Assembly (NCBI RefSeq): GCF_036711975.1
Contig: NC_091973.1
Span: 2,356,001-2,420,000 of the forward strand
Reading direction: 5' to 3'
Source: Onthophagus taurus
Taxonomy: Eukaryota > Arthropoda > Insecta > Coleoptera > Scarabaeidae
Length of the DNA: 64,000 bases
This document shows positions 46,720-58,799 of this stretch, in pieces (position 1 is the stretch's first letter; every line of letters starts with the position of its first letter). The translations under genes and the position numbers were made by a program. The notes under the pieces are model-generated. The model did not search any database and was not told the DNA's origin. It saw only the letters and a program-made list of their open reading frames with translations.

Positions 46720-47340
46720 AATAAAAGAATTAATTCCTTACTCAGACTTTTATAACGTAATGTGGTGAAAAATTAATTAATTTAAGTTTGTTTTCCACTA
46801 CAATATGTTTTAAAGACAAAATGGCTAACATATATTTTATATACATATTAAAACTGTACCCGTTACGAAGCAATCCTTTACAGCTTTCGTTTTATTTTCT
46901 TTTTTCAAAGTTTTTTACAATTTGATTTCAATTGACTATGTAGCGTTTAAGGGTTTCTGTTTGGACCGAGGTTACGCTCGTAGTTTGCTGGTTTTTGGGT
47001 CCATTTAGAAAAGCGTATTTCTAGATAGTTGAGAAACCGAGACATTTATGTATGCCGTATATTGGGAACGTTACATGAACGAGCCGCAAACTATAAACAT
47101 AATTTTAAGTACTAGCTATTAATAAATATTAAAAAAGAAATAAATAGCTGATTTCATTTGCGAAAACGCAACAGCTTTATCGTCACTATTATTAATTACC
47201 TCTTTATTCTACACATTAGAACATCTTGAGTTTACCTTTTTTTGTATTGATTTTGTGAATGTAGTCCTAAAAAAGTTGTCGACTTGTATATTTTTTAATG
47301 TAAAACGTATATTGTGTAAGAATGAAGAAAAGTTTAAATA
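46720..47340 (+). terminator. Tandem poly(A) signals of the SR-protein gene
   Basis: AATAAA at 46720-46725 and again at 47335-47340, allowing a short and a long 3' UTR. The second lies about 60 bases before the transposon end at 47399. Confidence 0.55.
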
Positions 47341-47398
47341 AAAAAATCATTTCATTTCCATTTTTATCATTTTTTATACCTATTTCCTACTTCTTATA

Positions 47399-48010
47399 CA
47401 GTGTGTTTGTTTTTTGTTAGAGATATGACAAAATATTCGTGATATAACAAAAATTAGTATCACAAACTTACTTATACTTGGGGCTCCATAAATAATTATT
47501 TTAGTACTCTCGGCCGACTTCGAAGATGTCGGCCGCCATAAGTATTTTTCGTGATAGAGCATGATCTTCGCCTGCAACCCAACCTAAGTATCAAGAACAA
47601 TACTTAGTGCAGCCGACGTCTTCGAAGTCGGCCGAGAATATTTCTGATATCATGAACAATACTTAAGACGACCGACATCTTCGAAGTCGACCGAGGTTAC
47701 TTCTTCCATAAATTACAAACGGATTAAGGGAAACAAACTCGGCCGACTTCGAAGACGTCGGCCGTCCTAAGTATTGTTCGCGATACTTGGGTTGGGTTGC
47801 AGGCGAAGATCTCTGCCGACGTCTTCGAAGTCGGCAGAGATTATTTTTTATGTCGCCAGAAATAATCTCGATGTATTGTTCATGATGATCTTCGCCTGCA
47901 ACCCAACCTAAGTATCAAGAACAATACTTAAGGCGGCCGACGTCTTCGAAGTCGGCCGAGATTATTTCTTATATCACGAAAAATATTTGGAGGCGGACGT
48001 CTTCGAAACA
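47399..48010. mobile_element. Hairpin-array repeat cluster 9 with a transposon-like left end
   Basis: Begins TA then CAGTGTGTTTGTTTTTTG, followed by GAGATATGACAAAATATT, the same end as at 8501 and, inverted, at 24636. Inside are cores in both orientations. The subterminal module (TTTTCATGATAAAAG, then CTCTCAGATGCAT) lies at 48075-48120. The right terminal repeat was not identified, so the true end may lie past 48120. Confidence 0.7.
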
Positions 48011-48120
48011 AACAAAGGTAAGAAACTAAGATTCTAATATAACTCATTTAAAACTACCAAAATTAATCAATTTTTCATGATAAAAGCTCTAGATTGATTC
48101 ACTTTTGCTCTCAGATGCAT

Positions 48121-49012
48121 AATGAGATGATGTTATCGCTTACAATTAAAATAAAACAAATAATTGAAGTGTCAAGAGCATTTATTCAGCAACCAATGTA
48201 AAGACTAATTAGATTTAATTTACGGATATTTACGTTTTATTTTTGAATTATTTTAGAGCGCTACAAACCGTAGTGTGGGTTTGTAAATTATTTACATTTC
48301 GGACTGTATACATTAATAACAACCTCAAGAAATGTGAAGAAACGAAACTCCTTGACGCTGAGAAACGAAATAGTGATGTTCAGATGATGCTCTGAATAAG
48401 TGAATATTTATGTGACATTTTTTTTTTTTTTTTTTTTTTCATCAAACGTCGCAGCTTTATAAAATTTATAAAAAATATATATAAAAAAATGAAAGTCGGG
48501 TTTGCAGTGATAATTTCCCGGCTTGTTCTTGCGCTTAATCTTTTTAATCAATGGCTTACTACAAACCTATTATATAAGTATTGTGAATTGGGATAATTAA
48601 CATTTTATTGACGTTTGAAGAAAAACTTTAATCTGAACATCTTTAAATAGAAAAATACTGTAAATACTTTTTTTTTTGTCGAAAAAATGCAACAGTACAA
48701 TTTTTTTGATTGTTTTTTTAACTTAATGGAGTGGGTATGACATGTTATGCGATTAACTAATTAGTTTTTAAAATTTACATCATTACCATACCCTGAATCA
48801 ATAGAAATAAACGAGAATACCTAAACTTAAAACTGTAATTGAACGGATATACAGTATATATGATCTATGTAATAGATTGACTAACGGCTCAATATAACTA
48901 ATATATACGCTCCGCGCATTTCTTAGTCGTAGAAAAATACATGACCTTCCGTTACTTTTTTTGTTTCGAACATATTAAACTCTGAAATATTAAAAAAAAC
49001 TTGTTATTAAAA
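48121..49012 (-). other. HSF 3' flank and UTR
   Basis: AT-rich, with a poly(T) tract of about 20 at 48420. A minus-strand AATAAA near 48604-48609 and another near 48180 are candidate poly(A) signals for HSF. No ORF. Confidence 0.45.
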
Positions 49013-52000
49013 CTAACTAAAATAAGTTGAATCCAAAGTGGCTTGGACGTCCTGAGAATCCTGAGGGTCGGATGTGTCATCAAATAATTGGCTAAAATCT
49101 AAAGTATTCGCGTCATATGGTGCTAATTCAGAACCAGAAACTAAGGGATCAGCGTTTCCCATTCCTTCGCTATTTCCCTTTGATAATATATCTATGTAAT
49201 CTGGAGCTTCATAATTAAAAACCTAATAAAAACAAAGAAAACAGTTTTAATTGTTATTAATTTAAGCAAATAATTACCCCTAATAAAGCATTTGCATCAA
49301 ATGCACTGCACCCATTCAAAGCTTCTTTTAGCTGCTCCAATTCCGACTCCGTACTTTCCAATTCCTGGTGTAAATCTTCTCTGTAATTTCCATTAATAGG
49401 GTCTTTACTAAAGTAATTTGGAGAAATATTTTATTAAAATAGTTTTGGGATATTTAAACTTTATGCAATAAATACAATACATAAACAAAACTACTATATC
49501 TGATTAATGAAAACCGAGTTTGATGTGAAAAAAATTACACTACACAAAGTTTAATTTTGAAAGGATTTTAGAAAATTGGAAATATATAAAGGATAAAGTA
49601 TAAATTATCTTACGCTGAATTTAACCGTTGATAATCAACTTTAGCAACTCTCAAATCTGGATTATCACCAACTGCTTCTTCATCAGCATCTTTTTCAACT
49701 TTAGTGAGCAATGTATGTTGAGCGGAAGGACTCATGAAGATTCTTTCGTCATGACCGGCATCATCAATCAAATCATCCGTTTGCGTGGCGATACTTTCCA
49801 ATCCTACATCTGATAACGTTGGAATCTGTTGAAGTGTATTATTTACTATTTCCGTGTCTGATAACAATCCATCAACTTCCGCTTCAGAATTCGCAGCGGC
49901 CGTATCTTCCAATTCTTCAACAAGCCCATCTGGCAGTTGATCACTTTGATCAATTTCGTGAATTGTCGGACCTTCCACCGATCTCGCTTTCTTTTCGGGT
50001 CCTTCACTTAACATCAGCGGGTAACGCCGTTTTACACCTAACCCACTCATTCGCCCGGTTCCAGCTGGTTGGTAGATAGTCACCAAAAATTGAATTAACT
50101 TGTTTACAATTTGTTGCTGCTTTATATGTTTTTGACGTAGTTTCACTAATTCGCGCCACAAAACCGAATTTTCTTGTTTCATAGCTTCCAATTGCGTATC
50201 GACGTTTGCTTGACGACCACGCAGATTCTTTACGTCTTGCAAAACTTTTGTCAAATCATCTGGGCGCTGATTCATTGGTGCGGCGGGCGATGTTACTTTA
50301 GAGCTGGTCACCTAACAAAATTCCAAAATAACAATAATAACACATTTATTTTTATTTTATTTTTTTTATACCTTTCTTTTGATATTCGACAATAAATGTG
50401 GTTGACCCTTTTGGAACATTGGGTGATAAAATTGAATCTCATCTTTTTCTAATTCCACGGAACCGTTATCTACAGGTGATAATTTATGGAAACCATCTGA
50501 AAACAACCAAATGTTTTAGTTGACAACAGGAAGTAATCGTATCTCGGTTTTATTTATTTGACCAAAAACTTTATTATAATAAAAATAAAATTGTATTGGA
50601 ATTTTATTTTGTAATAAAAAAATAAGTGACGTTTTTTTATATTATTTCCAAAATTTATGTAATTAATAAATTGTACGCAACGAATTCTATATAAAGTGTT
50701 GCCGAGCTTAATTTTCATAAAAATTTTGTGTAGTAAAAGTTATTGTGTAAGTTTTGACAGTTATAGTTATAGAAGCATTATATTAATATGTATGTTGTAT
50801 CTAAATATTTGATTTTTTTGCGAAAACAATGAATATTTATCAAAGCACTCATTATCATTAAAGATATTTTGAACTCCTTAAAATGCAAAGTTTTGCATTG
50901 AACGCTGAGGAGCCAAATAATTATCGCTGCGAATTTAAAGCAATTGAATTCATTTGAGCCTACGTTAAAAATAGAGCGTAAAGAAACAATAACACCTTCA
51001 ATATTATCAATGACACATTTTCCTCTAAGATTCAGTTTTGTTATTATTTTATTTTTGCGATAATAATAGTTTTATAAATAAAGTGCGTCTTGCCCACGAA
51101 GCTCTTCCATCATCTTATCTATGCGTGGGAGGGACTAACGAAAGCCATCATAAATCGTGTGACGTGGTTTAATCTATTTTTTTAATCGGTCTAAAAAAAT
51201 TGGGAAGATGTATTTTAATTGTTATAGTAATGTTATAAAAATATTTTTTTAAAATAATGAATACATTGAAACAATATGTAAATACATCTGGTAACCCCCA
51301 TACAAGCGATTACTTAACAAAAATTGCTTATGAAATAATTTCATCTTGTAAAGCGAAATGTCATGAGTAATAAAGCCGAGGTCGCTTGCGGCCGAGGCAG
51401 TTCGTTGTTACCATATCACATACAGAAATTAACCATTTTTCAACGATATCAAAAGTAATAAAGCCGAGGCCGCTTGCGGCCGAGGCAGTTCGTTCTTACC
51501 ATATCACATACAGAAATTAACTATTTCTCAACGATATCAAAAGTAATAAAGCCGAAGTCGCTTGCGGCCGAGGCAGTTCGTTGGTACCAATATCACATAC
51601 AGAAATTAACTATTTCTTAACGATATCAAAAGTAATAAAGCCGAGGTCGCTTGCGGCCGAGGCAGTTCCTTGATACCATATCGCATACAGAAATTAGCCA
51701 TTTTTCAACGATATCAAAAGTAATAAAGCCGAGGCGTTACATTGATAGCATATTGCATACAGAAATTAACCATTTCTCAACGATATCAAGAGTTATAAAG
51801 CCGAGGTCGCTTGCGGCCGAGGCATTTCATTGATACCATATCACATACAAAAACCAACCACTTTTCAACAATATCTAGACTAATTAAACCGAAGTCGCTT
51901 GAGGCTGAGACAGTATATCGATATCATATCGCATACAAAAATTAACCACTTTCATAGATTCATAGATACAATATCGTATACAAAAACTAATCACTTTTCA

Positions 52001-53553
52001 ACGATATCCATTTGATATCGTTAAGAAATAGTTAATTTCTCTATGTGATATGGTACCAACGAACTGCCTCGGCCGCAAGCGACCTCGGCTTTATTACTTT
52101 TGATATCGTTGAGAAATAGTTAATTTCTGTATGTGATATGGTAACAACGAACTGCCTCGGCCGCAAGCGGCCTCGGCTTTATTACTTTTCATATCGTTGA
52201 GAAGTGGTTAATTTCTGCATGTGATATCGCATCAATGAACTGCCTCGATCGCAAGCGACCTCGGCTCTATTACTTTTCATATCATTGAGAAATGATTAAC
52301 TTCTGTATGTGATACGGCACCAATGTAACGCCTCGGCCGCAAGCGACCTCGGCTTTATTACTCTTGATATCGCTGAGAAGTACTTAAATTCTGTATGTGA
52401 TATAATATCAATGAACTGCCTCGGCCGCAAGCGACCTCGGCCTTATCACTCTGAATATCGCTGAGAAATAGTTAATTTCTCTATGTGATATTGTAGTAAT
52501 GAACTGCCTCGGCCGCAAGCGACCTCAGTTTTATTATTCTTGATATCATTGTAAATTGGTTAATCTCTATATGCAATATGGCATCATCTTTTTGCAGAAA
52601 TCTTTTAAAATATTGAACTAAAAATCTTTAAGCAAGCACAAAATTGTTATTTTTTACATTACTCATTTCATTCTAATCTTTGAAAATATTTTGTTGTTAT
52701 TCAAATACATATATGCAAATAACAAATGCGTTTTAATACATAATAAAAATTTCGAAATTAAAAATAATAAGTATTAATTAGTTTTATGATCAAATCAGAA
52801 AACATCTTAACCCTACAATAGCCCAAAACTCAGTATATTGTTGATGTCTGACTCTAAATATACCCCACAGCTACATAAGCTTGTCTATGTACTGAATGTA
52901 TTGATTCATAAATTCTTTTTTCATTGATTTCCTTGATCTTAAAGTTCTATGATTCATGATTTTTACTCAAAACTAACAAAAATGGATAAAAAATTAATCA
53001 ATTCCGAACTTTTGACTGGTTATCTCCAATTGTGTATAGATAATAATTAACAGATTATGTTAGGTCATATATGTCAATATTAGACACTTATTATAGTTGG
53101 AGTCTAATTCAAAACTTTAAAAAAGTAATTCCTTGACATGTAATTTTGATAAATGTACAAAATGCTTCGGTATACCTTGGATTCGTTTGATCAATTTGAT
53201 TCGATATGTACCGATAATAATTAACACGATGAAAAAAACTAATTACTACATAAATGTGCTACTTACACATATTTAATTGTCGAACAAAACTGCTCATGTT
53301 GTTGTGCTTATAGTAGAGAGGAAGTAGTTCGTACCAAAACTGAGCCCGATGCTGAATAACAAAACTTTTTCCACCCTGCGAAAAGAGAAATTGAATGAAC
53401 GAGGTTAAAACGCAATAAGTGTTAACTTACAGTGCTCCATGCTATTAGCTTGTCGGTAGTTGGATCGTTTACCATTCGCCATAGTTTGCTTAAGAACGCC
53501 GGAACGTTGATCGTGTTGTCGTTCTGCGACATCTCGTCTGGTTCTGTTTTCAT
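49013..53553 (-). CDS. Hsf: Heat shock transcription factor
   Basis: Six exons (53553-53431, 53375-53267, 50496-50372, 50311-49614, 49407-49278, 49222-49013) give 464 residues from the chosen start. The DNA-binding domain is intact ([15 protein letters not shown], then [20 protein letters not shown]), with the recognition helix split by intron 2 at the usual LNM/YGFHK point. A leucine-zipper trimerisation region follows (about 133-200: [19 protein letters not shown]...[11 protein letters not shown]). A C-terminal activation region ends with acidic, serine-rich [17 protein letters not shown]. It binds nGAAn arrays and drives stress genes. Start: ATG 53553; the frame stays open upstream to 53616, so an extra 21 residues are possible. 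Intron 2 (2.8 kb) carries an inverted tandem array. Confidence 0.95.
51366..52590. repeat. Head-to-head tandem array of an about 88-base GC-cored repeat (HSF intron 2)
   Basis: About seven units in one orientation, each AGTAATAAAGCCGAGGTCGC, then TTGCGGCCGAGGCAGTTCG, then an AT-rich spacer ending CAACGATATC. After a degenerate centre near 51960-52010 about six units follow in the opposite orientation (CTCGGCCGCAAGCGACCTCG). Unit length is 85 to 94 bases. The two arms make a giant inverted repeat of about 1.2 kb, in the style of a foldback element. The sequence is unrelated to the other hairpin family. Confidence 0.9.
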
Positions 53554-54587
53554 CTGTACTAGGTGTGAGAGGAATTGTTCGATATCCACAACGTGATTTA
53601 AAGCGGTTTGCGACACAAAATGGTTTCAAAACATATGAGCTCACTGTCCGTGCTCTACAACGAATGAATTTAGCCGCGAATGATAAACAAGGTGAAGTGA
53701 GCCAACCCACGTAATTCAGAACAGTAACCTTTGAATCGAAACACCCTAGATTTTCTTTAATAATTTTCTCGAATTTACTAGAATATAATAAATTTTAATA
53801 ATTATTTTTTAAAAATATTAATAAATTTATATTATAATTATATTACTATTTAATTATTTGTTATATCAGCGTAACTATTTTATCGACATTGTTGCCAACC
53901 AAAAATGTATAAAATTATAAATATCTCAATATCCCTTAAAAAATTATACAGGATGAATTTTGAGTTAATTAAATAAATGTTTTAATAATGTATTATATAA
54001 ATATCACTAATATGAACTTATTATGTAGTAATTTTATGTTTCATTTTAATGCTTCATACAGAATATAATATTTTTTTAAACATCCTGTAAGATCCAAAAC
54101 TAAGGTACAAAATCATCTAGAGATATTTTGTACCAAGGTATTTTGTAGTAAATTTTAACGACTCGCTTTAAATTTTTAGATTCCATTGATATGGAATACA
54201 ATAGTTATTGACGTCATTTAACAGAGAGGAATATGATTGGTAGCGGTTGTAAAAGTCATTACCATTGGTTGTTTTGTCGACTATTTTGGTTGCAAGAACT
54301 GTTTCAAAAAACGTACTGTATCGAGATTAAGCTCTGAGTTTGAATTGCGCCTCCTCAATCCAAATCTAAAAATAAATTCGTTCAATCGAAGCTTTCGTTG
54401 CATTGTTTCAGTGTCACTGCATAATCCAATCAAAACATGAATATATTGATTTTATGAGAACTGGGAGGAATATAAAAAAAATGTAATTATTCCTTAATAT
54501 TTTAATAAGGTGTTAAATGTCGTTTGTATTTTTAGAATTAAATGTTTGAATTGACTGATGTTAATTATAGAAAGTGATGGATTAAAA
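53554..54587. other. Divergent promoter region between HSF and PDPR
   Basis: About 1 kb. A GC-richer segment near 53590-53720 is probably the HSF 5' UTR. The rest is AT-rich with no supported gene; the 67-codon ORF at 54237 has no recognisable features. TTAATTATAG before 54571 could be an acceptor for a PDPR 5' UTR intron. Confidence 0.4.
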
Positions 54588-57500
54588 ATGTTTCGATACA
54601 ATAAAAGAGCGTTACAGGCTCTTAATCAAAGCCTCACAACAAATAATTTCAACTACACAACAAATTCATCCCAAGATCGAGCTCAAGTTGTAATAGCAGG
54701 TGCAGGTATTGTAGCTAATTCTGTAGCTTATCACTTAACACAAAGTGGTTGGAAGGATGTTGTGGTTCTCGAACAAAATAAAATAGGAAGTGGAACCTCT
54801 CACTTTGGGTCAGGAACTTTAGGTCTATTTAAACCAATATCTCATTGCAATATAATATGGTACAGTATTAAATTATATAAAACATTACAAGAAAATGGGT
54901 ACGATTTGGGTTTGAAACAAACTGGAAGTATTAGTTTAGCACAAACTAAAGACAGATTAATCGCGTTAAAACGCAGAATTGCTTACACAAAGCCCGCAGG
55001 ATTACCTTCTGAATTAATTCCGCCTTCAGATATACACAATTTACATCCCCATCTCAACACCGAAGACATCGTAGGAGCTGTTTGGCTCCCTCACGATGGG
55101 GTTGCGAATCCTACAGCAATATGCACCGTCCTAGCAAAATTAGCGATTGAAAATGGGGCTAAATATTACGAAGGAGTTACCGTTCAAAAAATTTTAACGA
55201 AAAATCGTCGCGTTTATGGCATAGAAACCGATAAAGGCGAGATTAGATGTGAATATTTCGTTAATTGTGCTGGAATGTGGGCTCGAGAACTTGGATTACA
55301 CTGTAACCCACCTGTTAAAATACCTGCTTATCCCGCTGAACATTATTATGCTACCACACCGTTTTTAAATATAGGTAATTACGATTTAAAGTTGGTTTTG
55401 ATGATTTAAAAATAATTTTTTAGATGAGAATCTTCCGTGTGTAAGAGATTACGATGGTTACACTTATGCAAGAGAATACAACGGTGGTTTTATGATTGGT
55501 TGGTTTGAAAAAGAAGCGAAACCTGCGTTCTCAGGACAACAAGTTCCTAAGAATTTTAAGGAGCACGTTAAATGCGATTGGAACCATTTAAGTAAGACAT
55601 AATTTAGTAATAATAGATTGTGGGGTAATAATAATCATTTTTAGTGCCTTATTGGAAACGAGCAATACAAAGACTTCCGATTTTAGAGACGTGCAAAGAA
55701 CCGAATATAGTGAACTCTCCAGATAATTTTACTCCGGATGGGAGATGGATTGTTGGTGAAACTCCATTAATTAGGAATTATTTTGTTGCTTGTGGGATGA
55801 ATGGAAATTCCTTACAAGTACTTTATTAGATTTAATTATAATCAAAAATTTAATTAAACGTTTTTAGGGTGCTGGTGGAATTGGAAAAGCAGTAGCCGAA
55901 TGGATAATAGAAGGTGAACCAAAACAAGATCTCCTCCCGTTTCATATACAACGTTTTCTCGCCGTACACAATAGCACAAGATACTTAGAGCAGCGCATAA
56001 AGGAAGTCGTGGGGAGGTAAAACTTATTAACAACACTCTGGAGAGTCTAAAATTGAATTAACAAAACATTACAGACAATACGCTATTTTATACCCACACC
56101 AAAGCGAGTACCAATACGCCAGGAATTTAAGAGCTTCCCCTCTTTATGGAATATTAGAAACTCACGGGGCTGTATTTGGGATTAAAATGGCTTACGAACG
56201 TGCACTTTATTTCAATGTAAACTATAAAAGTATGCTAGATTACGATTTTTTTTTTTGAAGTACATTTATTAATTTTATTATTTTTTAGAAGGAGGACCAA
56301 AACCTGAAATGCCACCAGGAACATTTTTTAAACCGAAATTTTTTGATTTCATGCGAGAAGAATATTTGGCTTGCCGAGAAGGTGTTGGAATTATTGATAT
56401 GTCATCATTCTCAAAAATTGAAGTAGAAGTAATTAAATTTATTATCTTGAAATTAATTACACTAGACTACTAATACTAGACCTAGAATTAGAAACTTTCG
56501 GGTTCAGCTGTGTGCCTGAAGAATGAGAAATGAAGAAGAATAATATCGTGGTGTGGGCAGCAAAATACAGAACTTTCTTCCCATAGCGAAAGACGTCGGT
56601 CGCTCCAATTACCACAAGCAAAATTTATTGCGGCCGACGTCTTCGAAGTCGGCCGCCCCCAAGGATCATGAACAATACTTAGGGCGGCCGACGTCTTCGA
56701 AGTCGGCCGAGAGTATTAAAATAAAGAATTATTTATGGTGCCCCACGACTGGCCCAAGTATTGTTCGTGATATAAGAAATCAAAAACCCAACCCAACCCA
56801 AGTATCATGAACAATACTTAGGGCGGCCGACGTCTTCGAAGTCGGCCGAGAGTATTAAAATAAAGAATTATTTATGGCACCCTAAGTATTATTCGTGATA
56901 TAAGAAATAATCTCGGCCGACTTCGAAGACGTCGGCCGCCCCCAAGGATCATGAACAATACTTCGGGCGGCCGACGTCTTCGAAGTCGGCCGAGAGTATT
57001 AAAATAAAGAATTATTTATGGTGCCCCACGACTGGCCCAAGTATTGTTCGTGATATAAGAAATCAAAAACCCAACCCAACCCAAGTATCATGAACAATAC
57101 TTAGGGCGGCCGACGTCTTCGAAGTCGACCGAGATTATTAAAATAAGGAATTATCTATGGCGCCCCAAGTATTATTCGTAATATAAGATATAATCTCGGC
57201 CGACTTCGAAGACGTCGGCCGCCCCAAGTATCACAAACAATACTTATGGCGGCCGACGTCTTCGAAGTCGGCCGAAATTATTTCTTTTGATAAGATTCTT
57301 CTAACAATAAGTGGGCCTTATTCAAACATCCATAAATCACGACTAAGAAAGACTTGATGCTTTAAGAATCCCCACTCCCGAGAACCCAGAGCCTTAGGTA
57401 ATTGCCTATATGATAATCCAGCACTGAAAGGATGACAAGAAAGGCAATAGAGATAGGAACAACAAGAATAGAGAAGGTGGTTGGGAACTCAGCCACACAT

Positions 57501-58704
57501 GCAAGATGCTAGTTAACTCAACTAAGCCTTCTCCCCTCAGATTTGACAAATTTCGATTTAATCACTCAAACTTGTTTCTGAAGAAGACACACAAAAAGCT
57601 GAACTTGAAAATTTCTATGTAGTTCTAATTTTAGCTTAATTATTATTTTCTTTTTAGTCTGAAAATATGGATGTAGTAAGTTACTTACAACGACTATGTT
57701 CAAACGATATCGATGTACCAATTGGACATATTGTTCATACGGGAATGCAAAATGAAAGGGGTGGCTATGAAAACGATTGTATGTTAGTAAGGCAAACAGA
57801 AAAGTCTTATTTTATGGTTTCCCCGACGAGTCAACAAACTCGAGTTTACGAGTGGATTAATAAACATCTTCCATTAAAATCATTAATAAAATTAAATGAT
57901 GTGACTTCAATGTATACTGTGATAAATTTAGTAGGCCCGAAATCCCCAGAACTTCTTAATGAACTTTGCAATACAAATATGAAATTTGGACCATTTTTAT
58001 ATAGGAAAGTAAATGTTGGGTATGCTTCTGATGTTATGGTGATGTCTTTTACTCACACCGGAGAGCCTGGGTATTGTTTACATGTACCATCTGAGTATGC
58101 TTTACATGTTTATAATCGATTAATGACTGTGGGGAGAGATTTTGGTATAAAAGATGTAGGAACATTAACTCAACGTTTTATGAGAATCGAAAGATTTATT
58201 CCATTTTGGGCAGAAGAACTAAGCAGTTCTACAACACCTTTCGAAGCAGGAAATTCGTACAACGTACGACTAGATAAAAGAGACAATTTTATTGGAAAAC
58301 CAGCTTTACAATATCAAAAAGAGAAAGGAATTAAAAAACAATTAATTTTCTTTCAATTAAATAACATTAACCCGGACACCGATGTTTGGCCGTGGGGAGG
58401 TGAACCAATTTATAGAAACGATGAATTCGTTGGATCGGTTACTTCAGCCGGTTATGGGTTCTCAACAAACAAATTAATTTGTTTAGGATTTATTCGACGA
58501 CCAAAATCGTCGAATAACAAAGTGGTCACTAATGACTTTGTGATGTCAAAAGACGCTAAATATGAAGTGGACATAGCTGGGAAACGATTTTCAGTATCTC
58601 CACATATTCATGCCCCTATTCTTATTAATAATGTATCCCAATATAGAAAGTATAAACCTACCGTAGTTGAACTTAATAACAATATACCCCATAACGCTTT
58701 GTAA
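54588..58704 (+). CDS. PDPR: Pyruvate dehydrogenase phosphatase regulatory subunit, mitochondrial
   Basis: Seven exons (54588-55374, 55424-55591, 55645-55817, 55868-56016, 56075-56229, 56289-56428, 57658-58704) give 872 residues; human PDPR has 879. The N-terminus (MFRYNKRALQALNQSL) looks like a matrix-targeting peptide, which favours ATG 54588 over 54558. An FAD-binding Rossmann motif follows (VVIAGAGIVANSVAYHL, residues 34-50) and an oxidoreductase domain. The C-terminal half is GcvT/aminomethyltransferase-like (DVPIGHIVHTGMQNERGGYE, MSFTHTGEPGYCLHVPSEYA). It resembles dimethylglycine and sarcosine dehydrogenases, but DPDGRW-type and C-terminal blocks fit PDPR best. PDPR modulates the phosphatase that reactivates pyruvate dehydrogenase. 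Intron 6 carries repeat cluster 10. Confidence 0.92.
56585..57290. repeat. Hairpin-array repeat cluster 10 (PDPR intron 6)
   Basis: Cores alternate in orientation. The block from about 56650 to 56830 is repeated almost exactly at 56940-57120, including GGTGCCCCACGACTGGCCC, which shows a recent tandem duplication of a unit of about 290 bases. Confidence 0.85.
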
Positions 58705-58773
58705 AGGTGATTTTTCTTAGATTTTCAAAATTCCTGTGATATAATGCGCAATCTGTAATATAAATATATATTA

Positions 58774-58779
58774 AATAAA
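58774..58779 (+). terminator. Poly(A) signal of PDPR
   Basis: AATAAA about 70 bases past the PDPR stop; a second one follows within 20 bases. Confidence 0.65.
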
Positions 58780-58799
58780 TATTTATTGTAATAAAGAGT

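Noticed and set aside
51366-52590. CRISPR-like array
   Set aside because: Spacers are conserved copies of one AT-rich sequence rather than unique, the array reverses orientation halfway, and it lies in an intron of an animal gene.
53405-53710. 101-codon minus-strand ORF overlapping the HSF first exon
   Set aside because: It is in a different frame from the HSF DNA-binding domain, which is unambiguous. It is a shadow.
54237-54440. 67-codon ORF between HSF and PDPR
   Set aside because: No recognisable motif or splice continuation, in AT-rich DNA; length expected by chance.
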